Source: Phreatobacter sp.
Lineage (GTDB): Bacteria; Pseudomonadota; Alphaproteobacteria; Rhizobiales; Phreatobacteraceae
NCBI RefSeq assembly: GCF_030691135.1
Contig: NZ_JAUYFA010000058.1
Span: forward strand, 65,620 to 127,750
Direction: 5' to 3'
Length of the DNA: 62,131 nucleotides
In this document: positions 17,959 through 26,241 of the stretch, piece after piece
How positions within the stretch are numbered: position 1 is the first letter of the stretch
Layout: each line of letters opens with the position of its first letter
Program-made: the position numbers and the translations under genes
Notes under the pieces: generated by a model
What the model was told of the DNA's origin: nothing
The model's input: only the letters and a program-made list of their open reading frames with translations
Databases searched by the model: none

Positions 17959-18804
17959 ATGACCGACCCCGCCGCCGCCTCCCGTTCCCTTGCCGCTTTC
18001 ACCGGTCACGTCGTGCTGGTCGGTGCCGGACAGATGGGTGGCGCCCTTCTGCGAGGATGGCTCGGCCACGGGCTGCCGCCGGCGCGCATCACCGTCATCG
18101 ATCCGCGCCCGCCCGCCAATGTCCAGGCCATCATCGACGGCAGCGGCATCGCCCTCGATCCCCTCGACCCCGCCGTCGCCGATGTGCTGATCCTGGCCGT
18201 CAAGCCGCAGATCGCCGATGACGTCATGCCGCTGGTGCGTCACGTCGTCGGCCCGCGCACGGTCATCGTCTCCGTCATGGCCGGCAAGACCATCGCCCGG
18301 CTGGAGGAGGTCTTCGGTCGGGGCACGGCCGTCGTCCGCACCATTCCCAATACGCCGGCTGCGGTCGGCCGCGGCATCACCGGTGCGGCCGCCAACGACC
18401 ATGTCACGACGGCGCAGCGCGCCTCCGTCGAAACGCTTCTGGCCGCCGTCGGCCGGGTCGAATGGCTGATGCGCGAGGACTGGATCGACATCGTCACAGC
18501 CGTTTCCGGTTCCGGGCCGGCCTATGTCTTCCTCCTCGCCGAGGCCATGGCCCGGGCCGGCGCCGCCGCGGGCCTGCCGGCCGAGCTCGCTTCACGCTTC
18601 GCCCGCGCCACCGTCGAGGGCGCCGGCGAATTGATGTTCCGCTCACCCGACACCGAGCCGGCGACGCTCCGGCAGAACGTCACCTCGCCCAACGGCACGA
18701 CCCATGCGGCTCTGCAGGTGCTGATGGGAGCGAAGGGCATCGACGCCGCCTTCGTCGAGGCCATCGCGGCTGCGACGAAACGCTCGCGGGAACTGGCGGG
18801 CTGA
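17959..18804 (+). CDS. proC: pyrroline-5-carboxylate reductase
   Basis: ProC catalyses the NADPH-dependent last step of proline synthesis, reducing pyrroline-5-carboxylate to proline. The 281-residue product has the N-terminal Rossmann domain with VGAGQMGGALL (about 21-31) and the C-terminal dimerisation domain with the family signature running from VSGSGPAYVF through the RQNVTSPNGTTHAAL segment near residue 240. Length is normal. The ATG at 17959 is preceded by GAGGACGCC. It lies between the ybjN-like gene and a TetR regulator on the same strand. Confidence 0.96.
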   Translation: MTDPAAASRSLAAFTGHVVLVGAGQMGGALLRGWLGHGLPPARITVIDPRPPANVQAIIDGSGIALDPLDPAVADVLILAVKPQIADDVMPLVRHVVGPRTVIVSVMAGKTIARLEEVFGRGTAVVRTIPNTPAAVGRGITGAAANDHVTTAQRASVETLLAAVGRVEWLMREDWIDIVTAVSGSGPAYVFLLAEAMARAGAAAGLPAELASRFARATVEGAGELMFRSPDTEPATLRQNVTSPNGTTHAALQVLMGAKGIDAAFVEAIAAATKRSRELAG

Positions 18805-18853
18805 CGCCGACGACCTATCTGTGTCTCAGGGCATTCCATCGAGGGAGACGGCC

Positions 18854-19600
18854 ATGACCGACACGACCGGAACCGACGTCACGAAAGACCGCCACGGTGC
18901 AATCGTCGCAGCCTTCATGGGCCTGCTGGCCGAACGTGACTTCGACGCCGTGACCCTGGCCGACATCGCCGATCGCTCCGGCCTGTCGCTCGGCGAGATC
19001 CGCGCCGGCTTCGATACGCGCTTCTCCATCATCGAGGCCTTCGTCGCCGGGATCGACAGGGCGGTGCTCGACGGAATCGACGCCGATCTCGCCGACCAGG
19101 ACACCAAGGAGCGGCTGTTCGACGTGCTGATGCGCCGGCTCGATCTCCTGACCCCCCACAAGGCGGCGATCCGCAACCTGTCGCACGCCGCCATGCGCGA
19201 TCCGGCGCTGGCGCTCGCCCTCAACGGCGTGGCCCGGCGCTCGCAGCGCTGGATGCTGGCCGCCGCCGGCGTCGAGGTGCCGGGAGCGGGCGGCATGATC
19301 CGCGCCCAGGGGCTGGCCATCGCCTTCGCCAAGGTGGTGCAGGCCTGGCTCGACGACGAGGACCCGGCACTGGCGCGCACCATGCGCGTCCTCGACGAGG
19401 AACTCGTCAAGGCGGGCCGGGCCGCGAAGACGCTGAAGTCCATCGAGCAGCTGACGGCGCCGCTGAAGAGCCTCCTCTGCGCGCCGCTGTCCTGGCGCCG
19501 CGGCTCGTCTTCCAGGAGCCGGCCGAACGAGGATCGCGACGACCGGGACAGGGGCTGGCGCGGCGACGATTTCCGCGATCCGAAGGTCACGCCGGTCTGA
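18854..19600 (+). CDS. TetR/AcrR family transcriptional regulator
   Basis: The 248-residue product has a TetR-type DNA-binding domain at its N-terminus (about 12-60), with the helix-turn-helix in VTLADIADRSGLSLGEI. An all-helical ligand domain follows to about residue 205. The last 40 residues are an unusual tail rich in Arg, Asp and Ser (for instance RPNEDRDDRDRGWRGDD) that is outside the TetR fold. The ATG is preceded by GGGAGACGG. Position directly after ybjN-proC, 49 bases from proC, suggests co-transcription; the effector and targets are unknown. A strong terminator follows. Confidence 0.88.
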   Translation: MTDTTGTDVTKDRHGAIVAAFMGLLAERDFDAVTLADIADRSGLSLGEIRAGFDTRFSIIEAFVAGIDRAVLDGIDADLADQDTKERLFDVLMRRLDLLTPHKAAIRNLSHAAMRDPALALALNGVARRSQRWMLAAAGVEVPGAGGMIRAQGLAIAFAKVVQAWLDDEDPALARTMRVLDEELVKAGRAAKTLKSIEQLTAPLKSLLCAPLSWRRGSSSRSRPNEDRDDRDRGWRGDDFRDPKVTPV

Positions 19601-19632
19601 GGATGTCTTGACGTCCCGCATGAATGGGCGAG

Positions 19633-19659
19633 AAAGGCCGGGTCCGTCCCGGCCTTTTT
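19633..19659 (+). terminator. terminator after the TetR gene
   Basis: AAAGGCCGGG at 19633-19642 pairs perfectly with CCCGGCCTTT at 19648-19657 around TCCGT, with T residues extending to 19659. It sits between the TetR stop and the csaA-like start, so csaA probably relies on readthrough or its own promoter. Confidence 0.82.
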
Positions 19660-19674
19660 CGTCGCGAGAGCCCC

Positions 19675-20031
19675 ATGTCGCCGACCCAGTCCAGCCCGCC
19701 CATCGGTTTTGACGATTTCATGAAGGTCGACATCCGGGTCGGCGAGATCGTCGCGGCGGAACCCTTTCCTGAGGCGCGAAAGCCCGCGATCAAGCTGGTG
19801 ATCGATTTCGGCGAGGGGATCGGCCGCAAGAAATCCTCCGCCCAGATCACGCGGCACTATCAGCCCGAGGCCCTGATCGGTCGCCAGGTGCTGGCGGTAG
19901 TGAACTTCCCGCCGCGGCAGATCGGCAAATTCATGTCGGAGGTGCTGACCCTTGGGGTGCCGGATGCCGACGGCGAGGTCGTCCTGATCGGCCCGGGCCA
20001 TGACGTGCCGCGCGGCGGCCGGCTGTTCTGA
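19675..20031 (+). CDS. csaA: tRNA-binding protein, CsaA-like
   Basis: The 118-residue protein is a stand-alone OB-fold tRNA-binding domain of the CsaA/EMAP-II type, with DFMKVDIRVGEIVAAE at its start, a central RKKSSAQITRHY segment and the RQIGKFMSEVL loop. CsaA proteins bind tRNA as dimers and have been described as export-related chaperones; the true role is open. The ATG at 19675 has only a weak GCGAGAG site, and it begins 18 bases beyond the terminator hairpin of the preceding gene. It is convergent with ilvE. Confidence 0.85.
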   Translation: MSPTQSSPPIGFDDFMKVDIRVGEIVAAEPFPEARKPAIKLVIDFGEGIGRKKSSAQITRHYQPEALIGRQVLAVVNFPPRQIGKFMSEVLTLGVPDADGEVVLIGPGHDVPRGGRLF

Positions 20032-20047
20032 TTGTCCCCAGAACGGT

Positions 20048-20072
20048 GATGGCCGGGACGAGCCCGGCCATC
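20048..20072. terminator. hairpin between convergent csaA and ilvE
   Basis: GATGGCCGGG at 20048-20057 pairs perfectly with CCCGGCCATC at 20063-20072 around ACGAG. There is no T tract on either side, so it is a stable hairpin in the right place for a terminator rather than a proven one. Confidence 0.45.
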
Positions 20073-20097
20073 GCATCCTGTCGGCAGATACCGCGGC

Positions 20098-20985
20098 TCA
20101 GGCCGCTGCGGCCTTCGGCGTCACCTCGGCCGTGTAGTCCTCCATGATGGTCTTGGACATGTTGCCGGGCGTGTAGAAGTAGGGGCCGATCTCGGAGACC
20201 GGGGTCACTTCGGCCGCGGTGCCGGTGATGAAGCACTCGTTGAAGCTGGACAGCTCCTCCGGCATGATTCGCCGCTCGATCACCTCGAAGCCGCGCTTCC
20301 GGCACAGGTCGATGACGGTGCGCCGCGTGATGCCGTCGAGGAAGCAGTCGGCGAGCGGCGTGTGCACCTGGCCGTCCTTGATGAAGAAGACGTTGGCGCC
20401 GGTGCATTCGGCGACGCGGCCCTGCCAGTCGAACATCAGGGCGTCAGCGTAGCCCTTCTTCTCCGCCCGGTGCTTGGAGATGGTGCAGATCATGTAGAGG
20501 CCGGCCGCCTTCGACGTCGACGGCGCCGTCGCCGGATCCGGGCGGCGGTAATCGGCGATGTCGAGGCGGATGCCCTTCATCTTGGTCGCCGGGTCGAAAT
20601 AGCTCGGCCATTCCCAGGTGGCGATGGCGAGATGGATCGTGTTGTGCTGGGCCGAGACGCCCATCATCTCCGAACCGCGCCAGGCGATCGGGCGCACATA
20701 GGCGTCGGTCTGGCCGTTGGCCTTCAGCGTCGCCATCTTGGCGGCGTCGATCTCGGCGACCGAGAAGGGAATCTCGAAGTCGAGGAGTTCGGCCGACTGG
20801 CGCAGCCGGGCCGAGTGCTCGGTGCACTTGTAGATCGCGCCGCCATAGGCCCTCTCGCCCTCGAAGACCGCCGAGGCATAGTGCAGACCGTGGGTGAGCA
20901 CGTGGACCTGCGCGTCGCGCCAGGGGACGAGCTTGCCGTCCATCCAGATAAATCCATCGCGGTCGTGGAACGGGACCAGAGACAT
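20098..20985 (-). CDS. ilvE: branched-chain amino acid aminotransferase
   Basis: This pyridoxal-phosphate fold-type IV aminotransferase makes valine, leucine and isoleucine from their 2-oxo acids using glutamate. The 295-residue product shows the IlvE pattern: WMDGKLVPWRDA near the start, GLHYASAVFEG, YVRPIAW, the lysine region of the cofactor site in KAAGLYM-KHRAEKKGYADALM, and GTAAEVTPV near the end. The ATG at 20985 is set by a perfect AGGAGG 6 bases upstream; an upstream frame to 21156 is not needed. It is divergent from a MarR regulator, and an operator-like palindrome lies in the shared 191-base spacer. Confidence 0.95.
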   Translation of the reverse strand: MSLVPFHDRDGFIWMDGKLVPWRDAQVHVLTHGLHYASAVFEGERAYGGAIYKCTEHSARLRQSAELLDFEIPFSVAEIDAAKMATLKANGQTDAYVRPIAWRGSEMMGVSAQHNTIHLAIATWEWPSYFDPATKMKGIRLDIADYRRPDPATAPSTSKAAGLYMICTISKHRAEKKGYADALMFDWQGRVAECTGANVFFIKDGQVHTPLADCFLDGITRRTVIDLCRKRGFEVIERRIMPEELSSFNECFITGTAAEVTPVSEIGPYFYTPGNMSKTIMEDYTAEVTPKAAAA

Positions 20986-21167
20986 GTCTTCCTCCTGTAC
21001 TCTCCGGGCTTCTCGGGCGTCCACATCGCGGTTTTGCGAAGTGGGCCGGGTCCGGCTAACCTTGTCATGCGGGAAGCGGCGCTGAGCGGCGATTCCCGAC
21101 GGGGTGAGCAGCCTTTGGGTACGATCGTTTCGTGAATGCGGGCAGATGAGTAACAATCGGCATCGAA

Positions 21168-21188
21168 TATGTCAACATGGCTGACATA
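21168..21188. promoter_or_regulatory. operator-like palindrome between ilvE and the MarR gene
   Basis: TATGTCA at 21168-21174 and TGACATA at 21182-21188 form a perfect 7-base inverted repeat with a 7-base spacer, the geometry expected for a MarR-family dimer. It covers the possible marR start ATG at 21177. Its left half overlaps a TTGACA sequence on the minus strand (21175-21170) that could be the -35 box for ilvE. Autoregulation and ilvE control are inferred. Confidence 0.5.
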
Positions 21189-21731
21189 AATGTCTCACCG
21201 GCCCAGCGCCGCCCCAGTTCCGGCACCGCGATGACCGGAACAGAACCGGCTGGTCGCGATCCTGCCTATGAGCTCATCGAACTGATGTTCTTCGCCTATC
21301 GCGACTTCGTCGGCGATCCCGACCATGTGCTGGAGCGCTACCAGTTCGGCCGCGCCCATCACCGCGTGCTGCATTTCGTCTTCCGACACCCCGAGATCCG
21401 GGTGGCCGATCTGCTCGACATCCTCAAGATCACCAAGCAGAGTCTCGCGCGGGTCCTGAAGGAGCTGATCGATCAGGGTTTCATCCTCCAGAAGGAAGGG
21501 CAGGTCGACCGCCGCCAGCGCCTGCTGGCCGTGACCGACAAGGGCAAGGCGCTCGCTCTCGAGCTCGCCAAGCTGCAAACCGAACGCTTTGCCCGTGCCA
21601 TCGCCCAGTCGGGCACGACGCGCGACCAGGCGGTGCGCTTCCTCTATGCGATGATCGATCCGGAGCGGCGCGAGGATGTGACGCGGATGATCACCCAGGC
21701 CGATCGCGCCTTGCGCGGCAAGGAGCGTTGA
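21177..21731 (+). CDS. MarR family transcriptional regulator (PetP-like)
   Basis: The product is 184 residues from ATG 21177 or 166 from the in-frame ATG at 21231. The first start lies inside a palindrome, so the second may be correct, leaving the palindrome as an upstream operator. The winged-helix domain occupies the central part, with RVLHFVFRHPEIRVADLLDILKIT as scaffold and KQSLARVLKELIDQGFI as recognition helix, then the wing (QVDRRQRLLAVTDKG). The arrangement MarR followed 4 bases later by an OmpR-type regulator resembles petP-petR of Rhodobacter capsulatus, linked there to cytochrome bc1 expression. Ligand and targets are unknown. Confidence 0.82.
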   Translation: MADINVSPAQRRPSSGTAMTGTEPAGRDPAYELIELMFFAYRDFVGDPDHVLERYQFGRAHHRVLHFVFRHPEIRVADLLDILKITKQSLARVLKELIDQGFILQKEGQVDRRQRLLAVTDKGKALALELAKLQTERFARAIAQSGTTRDQAVRFLYAMIDPERREDVTRMITQADRALRGKER

Positions 21732-21735
21732 GGTC

Positions 21736-22467
21736 ATGTCGACCGTGCCGACCATGCCGAAGCCCCCCGCCGACGACGCGCCGCATCTGCTGATCGTCGA
21801 CGACGACCGCGTGATCCGCCAGACGCTCGCGCGCTACCTGACGAATAACGGCTATCGGATCACCACGGCGAACAACGCCGCCGCGGCCCGCAAGAAACTC
21901 GACGGGCTGACCTTCGACCTCCTCATCCTCGACGTGATGATGCCCGGCGAGACCGGCTTCGAACTGGCCAAGGCCATCCGGGGCGGCAAGGCGGGTCCGT
22001 CCAGTGACGTGTCGATTCTCATGCTGACCGCGCGTGCAGACCTGTCGGACCGGCTGACCGGTCTCGAGATCGGCGCCGACGACTATCTGCCCAAGCCCTT
22101 CGAGCCACGCGAACTGCTGCTGCGCATCGGTGGCATTCTCCGCCGGGCCATGAGCGCGCCGCAGCCGATCGTCGAGGCGGTGAAGTTCGGCGACTTCCAT
22201 TTCCACATCGCCCGGCTGGAGCTCAGGAAGGGTGACGAGGTGGTTCGCCTGACCGATCGCGAGAAGGACATGCTCAAGGTTCTCGCGGTGAAGCCCGGGG
22301 AGACCGTGCCGCGCTACGACCTCGCGGCCCCCGGTGGCGACATCAACGAGCGCACGGTTGACGTCCAGGTCAACCGCCTGCGCCGCAAGATCGAGGTCGA
22401 TCCGGCCAATCCGCTGCATCTGCAGACCGTCCGGGGCATCGGCTACCGACTGATCGCCACGCCCTGA
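21736..22467 (+). CDS. OmpR-type response regulator (PetR-like)
   Basis: The 243-residue protein has a receiver domain (about 18-135) with acidic pocket Asp22-Asp23, phosphorylation site Asp66 in LDVMMPG, Thr98 and Lys120 in PKPFEP. A winged-helix Trans_reg_C domain follows (about 150-240), with RLTDREKDML, NERTVDVQVNRLRRKIE and TVRGIGYRL. It starts 4 bases after the MarR gene, so the two are one operon. No histidine kinase gene is nearby; like PetR it may respond to a distant kinase or to none. The extended proline-rich N-terminus (residues 1-15) is unusual but harmless. Confidence 0.88.
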   Translation: MSTVPTMPKPPADDAPHLLIVDDDRVIRQTLARYLTNNGYRITTANNAAAARKKLDGLTFDLLILDVMMPGETGFELAKAIRGGKAGPSSDVSILMLTARADLSDRLTGLEIGADDYLPKPFEPRELLLRIGGILRRAMSAPQPIVEAVKFGDFHFHIARLELRKGDEVVRLTDREKDMLKVLAVKPGETVPRYDLAAPGGDINERTVDVQVNRLRRKIEVDPANPLHLQTVRGIGYRLIATP

Positions 22468-22561
22468 TTGCGCTGCTGAAACAGTCGCTGGCATCGGCGA
22501 TCTAGCCCGGAAACACGCCTGTGGCCAGTTACCGTCCACCACGATCGAGGGGGATGGTTTC

Positions 22562-23872
22562 ATGACGATGGATTCGGACGGCTGGAGCACGGGGCCTCAG
22601 GATGGAGGCGGCGCGGTCGACGATGCGACGACCGAGCATGTCGGCTTTCTCGAAAGGCTGTGGCAGTCGATCACCGGCATTCTGATCGGCCTCGGCCTGA
22701 TCGCCGCCACGATCTGGGGCATTTTCTGGAATGAGGGACGGGCGATCGGGACCACCCGGGCCCTGAACGAAGGCGCTGGCGTGACCCTGACCGTGGCGCC
22801 GACCCGCGTCGATCCGGCCAACGAGGGCAAGCTCGTCCATGTCGCTGGCGATCTGCGCGCCGGTGGCAGGCTCACCGACGGTGATTTCCAGATTACCACC
22901 GAGGCGGTGCGCCTCGTCCGCAAGGTCGAGATGTACCAGTGGAAAGAAGAGCAGCGGACCGAGACGCGCAGCAATGCCGGCGGCTCCCAGACCCGCACCA
23001 CCACCTATGACTACACCCGGGTCTGGTCGGATCGTCCCATCGATTCGAGCCGGTTCCGCCGCCAGGACGGCCATGCAAACCCGGCCATGACGGTGACCGG
23101 GCGAAGCCAGACGGCCGGCAACGCGACCCTCGGCGCTTTCCGTGCCGACAGCCGTGTCATCGGCCTGTTCGGCTCGTCCACCGAGCGCCGCCTCGAGATC
23201 ACCGAGGGGCAGCTGCGGGCCTTCCAGTCGCGTTTCGGCGGTCAGGCCCGCCTGAACGACGGCGGTGTCTATGTCGGCTACGACGTCGGCAACCCTGTGG
23301 TCGGCGACGTCCGCATCTCCTACACGGTCCTGCCGGAAGGCCCGGCGACGGTGGTCGCCCGCCAGGTCGGTCAGGGGTTCGGTCCCTATCAGGCATCGAA
23401 CGGCCGCGAGGTCTTCCTCGGCGAGACCGGCACGAAGACGGCCCAGGAACTCTATGCCCACGCGCATGAATCCAACAGCATGCTGACATGGATCCTGCGG
23501 GTTGTGGTGCTGATCGCCATGTGGATGGGTTTCAACATGATCCTGCGGCCCTTCGTCGTGCTTGCCGACGTCATTCCGCTCTTCGGATCGGCCATGGCTG
23601 CCGGAGCCGGGATCGTCGCCCTGGCCCTGACGCTGGTGGTCGCTCTGCCGACCTTCGCCATCGCCTGGTTCTGGCACCGTCCCATCATGTCGATCATCCT
23701 GATCGTCGTCGGGGTCGCCGGCGCCTATGGCCTGAAGCTCCTCGGCGAGCGCCGTCGGGCGGCGGCGCCCCCGGCAGGTGGGCAGGCCATCGGCGGCCAG
23801 CCTGGCGCACCGCAACAGCAGGGCGGCTTCCTCAATGTCCCGCCGGGCCTCAAACCGGGGCAGGGCGGCTGA
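22562..23872 (+). CDS. TMEM43 family membrane protein
   Basis: The 436-residue product resembles the TMEM43/LUMA family found sporadically in bacteria. One membrane helix lies near residues 36-56, then a large extracytoplasmic region (about 57-300), then three or four helices clustered between about 305 and 400 and a Gly/Pro/Gln-rich tail. Conserved family features include FWNEGRA after the first helix and the RPFVVLADVIPLFGS segment. The function in bacteria is unknown. The ATG follows GAGGGGGATGG. A strong terminator follows, and the gene converges with the quinone oxidoreductase. Confidence 0.85.
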   Translation: MTMDSDGWSTGPQDGGGAVDDATTEHVGFLERLWQSITGILIGLGLIAATIWGIFWNEGRAIGTTRALNEGAGVTLTVAPTRVDPANEGKLVHVAGDLRAGGRLTDGDFQITTEAVRLVRKVEMYQWKEEQRTETRSNAGGSQTRTTTYDYTRVWSDRPIDSSRFRRQDGHANPAMTVTGRSQTAGNATLGAFRADSRVIGLFGSSTERRLEITEGQLRAFQSRFGGQARLNDGGVYVGYDVGNPVVGDVRISYTVLPEGPATVVARQVGQGFGPYQASNGREVFLGETGTKTAQELYAHAHESNSMLTWILRVVVLIAMWMGFNMILRPFVVLADVIPLFGSAMAAGAGIVALALTLVVALPTFAIAWFWHRPIMSIILIVVGVAGAYGLKLLGERRRAAAPPAGGQAIGGQPGAPQQQGGFLNVPPGLKPGQGG

Positions 23873-23892
23873 CCAGCTGTGCCTTAAAAACG

Positions 23893-23923
23893 AACGCCCG
23901 GTCCTTGCGGCCGGGCGTTTGTC
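23893..23923. terminator. terminator between TMEM43-like gene and oxidoreductase
   Basis: AACGCCCGG at 23893-23901 pairs perfectly with CCGGGCGTT at 23911-23919 around a 9-base loop. T-rich sequence follows on the right and an A run (23886-23890) lies on the left, so it could serve both convergent genes. Confidence 0.75.
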
Positions 23924-23945
23924 TTTCTCGAACCGGTGGGATCGG

Positions 23946-24920
23946 TCAGGGGATCAGGATGATCGACCCCGTCGTCTTCCGGCCGGCCAGGTCCTTGTGC
24001 GCCTTGGCGGCATCCTTGAGCGCATATTCCTTCGGCTTCTGGATCGTCACCGTGCCGTTGGTCACCGCCTCGAAGACATCCTTGGCGTTGGCGAGGAGCT
24101 CCTTGCGGGTGGCGATGTAATGGTAGAGGCCGGGCCGCGTCAGGCTCGCAGACTTCGCCGACAGCGCCGCTGGCGAGACGGGGTCGGGGACGCCGGAGGC
24201 GGTGCCGAACAGGACGAGGTGGCCGCGCACGGCGAGGCATTCGAGGGATTTCAGGAACGTGTCCTTGCCGACGCCGTCATAGACGACCTGGACTCCCTTG
24301 CCGCCGGTGATCTCCATCACGCGGGCGACGAAATCCTCCTCCGTATAGATGATCGGGAACTTGCAGCCGTTCTTCTTGGCGAGGGCCGCCTTCTCCGCAC
24401 TCGACGTCGTGCCGATGACGGTCGCGCCGAGAGCTTTCGCCCACTGGCAGAGCCAGAGCCCCATGCCGCCTGCCGCGGCATGGATGAGCACCGTATCGCC
24501 CTTCTTGACCGGATGCGTCTCCTTCAGGAGATAGCGCGCCGTCATTCCCTGCAGCATGATCGCGGCGGCGGTCTTGTCGTCGATCGTTTTCGGCAGCTTG
24601 ACGAGCTGCGTCGCCGGAATCATCCGCTTCTCGGCATAGGCGCCGGGTGGGCCGCCGGCATAGGCGACCCGGTCGCCGAAAGCGACTTCGGTGACGCCGG
24701 CCCCGATGGCCTCGACCACGCCGGCCGCTTCCATGCCGATGCCGTGCGGCATGGACGGCAGCTTGTAGAGGCCGCTGCGAAAATAGACGTCGATGAAGTT
24801 CACGCCGATGGCGGTCTGCCGGATATAGGCCTCGCCGGGACCGGGCGGCTTCACCAGCACGTCCTCATAGACCAACGCATCCGGTCCGCCGGTCTTGTGG
24901 ATGCGGATCGCCTTCACCAT
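23946..24920 (-). CDS. quinone oxidoreductase (zinc-free MDR family)
   Basis: The 324-residue protein is a medium-chain dehydrogenase/reductase of the Qor type, which reduces quinones with NADPH without zinc. It shows the N-terminal GroES-like domain with GVNFIDVYFRSGLYK and MGIGMEAAGVVEAIG-type segments, and the Rossmann domain with the nucleotide motif AAAGGMG near residue 150. The zinc-ligand cysteines of alcohol dehydrogenases are missing, as expected. The ATG at 24920 is preceded by GAGGG; a longer frame to 25022 is not supported. It is divergent from the GH10 gene. Confidence 0.9.
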   Translation of the reverse strand: MVKAIRIHKTGGPDALVYEDVLVKPPGPGEAYIRQTAIGVNFIDVYFRSGLYKLPSMPHGIGMEAAGVVEAIGAGVTEVAFGDRVAYAGGPPGAYAEKRMIPATQLVKLPKTIDDKTAAAIMLQGMTARYLLKETHPVKKGDTVLIHAAAGGMGLWLCQWAKALGATVIGTTSSAEKAALAKKNGCKFPIIYTEEDFVARVMEITGGKGVQVVYDGVGKDTFLKSLECLAVRGHLVLFGTASGVPDPVSPAALSAKSASLTRPGLYHYIATRKELLANAKDVFEAVTNGTVTIQKPKEYALKDAAKAHKDLAGRKTTGSIILIP

Positions 24921-25143
24921 GTCGCCAGTCCCTCTTTCATGCCGGGCCGAATCCCCGCGGTCCTGGATCTTGCCGACCCGACGCGCGGTTGCCGTGTTTC
25001 GATCCGTTGTAATGCGTTCCAACCTCTTCCGTCACCTGTCATTCTTGCCGGCGAAGGGTCCTGCGCGCCGATCGGCGCGGCGACACGTTGTCCCCCCGGT
25101 TCTCTTGGGAACGGCTCTTGCGAGAGTTCGGCAAGGAGCCGCC

Positions 25144-26241
25144 ATGCTGTCCCGTCGCGAAACGATCCTGTCGTCCCTGAAGGCCGCCACCGCGCTGGGC
25201 CTCGCCGCTTCGTCCCCATTGGGGACTCTGCTTGCCGGCAACGCCTTTGCGCAGCCGACCTCGCCGGTGGCAGGACTGCCTTATGGCGCGGCGGTGCGCG
25301 ACGGGCCGCTTGATCAGGAAGCCGATTACCGCGCCGCCCTGGTCCGCCATTGCAGCCAGATTGTCGGGGAGGGTGGCCTGAAATGGTATGACCTCCGACC
25401 GACGCGCGAGCAGTTCGTCTATACGGCGCCGGACAAGCATATCGCCTTCGCGACCGCCCACGGCATGTCGCTGCGCGGCCACACGCTCGTCTGGTACGGG
25501 GCCATGCCCGACTGGACCAAGTCCATCGCCTCGGCCTCCGAGGCCGAGAGGCTGCTTGTCGGCCATATCGAGGCGGTGATGGGGCGCTATCGCGGGCGCA
25601 TCAAGAGCTGGGACGTCGTCAACGAGGCGATCCCCGATGATCCCGCGAGTCGTTCCGACATCCGCCCGTCGATCTGGCAGCAGCGTCTGGGTGAAAGCCA
25701 CATCGCGCTGGCCCTGCGCACCGCGGCGCGCGTCGACCCGGCCGCCCAGCTCGTCATCAACGAATATGACATCGAGTTCGTCGGCGCGCGGTTCCGCCGC
25801 AAGCGCGAGGCCTTCCTGCGGCTCATCCGCGACCTTAAGCTGCGCAATGTGCCGCTTCATGCCGTCGGCCTGCAGGGGCACCTGCGCGGCGAGCTCGCCA
25901 TCGACAAGGAAGGGCTCTCCGCCTTCATCGCCGAATGCCGGGCCATGGGCCTCGCCGTGCTGGTCACCGAACTCGACGTCATCGACGACAAGCTGCCCGG
26001 CCCCCCGGAGGTCCGTGACATCCTCGTCGCGTCGCGCGTCTACGATTTCCTGGATGCGATCCGCGTCGCCGCGCCGCTCGATTCGCTCCTCACCTGGGGC
26101 ATTACCGACAAGCACACCTGGGTACCGATCTATTTCAAGCGCACCGATGGCTTCATCAACCGCCCGTTGCCGCTCGACGCCGCCTATCAGCCGAAGCCGA
26201 TGATGCAGGTCATCGCCCATTTCCTGCGGGATCGTCGCTGA
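25144..26241 (+). CDS. GH10 glycoside hydrolase (endo-1,4-beta-xylanase family)
   Basis: The 365-residue protein has an export signal with paired arginines (SRRETIL, cleavage near AFAQP at 36), so it acts outside the cytoplasm. The rest is a GH10 TIM barrel. The acid/base is Glu161 in WDVVNEAI and the nucleophile Glu276 in VTELDV; the GHTLVW and LQGHL segments also fit. GH10 enzymes cleave beta-1,4-xylan and related glycans. The stop codon overlaps the start of the flippase gene, so here it is likely to act on the secreted polysaccharide, as a trimming or release enzyme, rather than on plant xylan. The ATG follows AAGGAG. Confidence 0.9.
   Translation: MLSRRETILSSLKAATALGLAASSPLGTLLAGNAFAQPTSPVAGLPYGAAVRDGPLDQEADYRAALVRHCSQIVGEGGLKWYDLRPTREQFVYTAPDKHIAFATAHGMSLRGHTLVWYGAMPDWTKSIASASEAERLLVGHIEAVMGRYRGRIKSWDVVNEAIPDDPASRSDIRPSIWQQRLGESHIALALRTAARVDPAAQLVINEYDIEFVGARFRRKREAFLRLIRDLKLRNVPLHAVGLQGHLRGELAIDKEGLSAFIAECRAMGLAVLVTELDVIDDKLPGPPEVRDILVASRVYDFLDAIRVAAPLDSLLTWGITDKHTWVPIYFKRTDGFINRPLPLDAAYQPKPMMQVIAHFLRDRR

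Noticed and set aside
25144-26241. Plant-biomass xylan utilisation locus
   Set aside because: There is no xylose transporter, xylosidase or xylose isomerase. The gene is coupled to an exopolysaccharide flippase.
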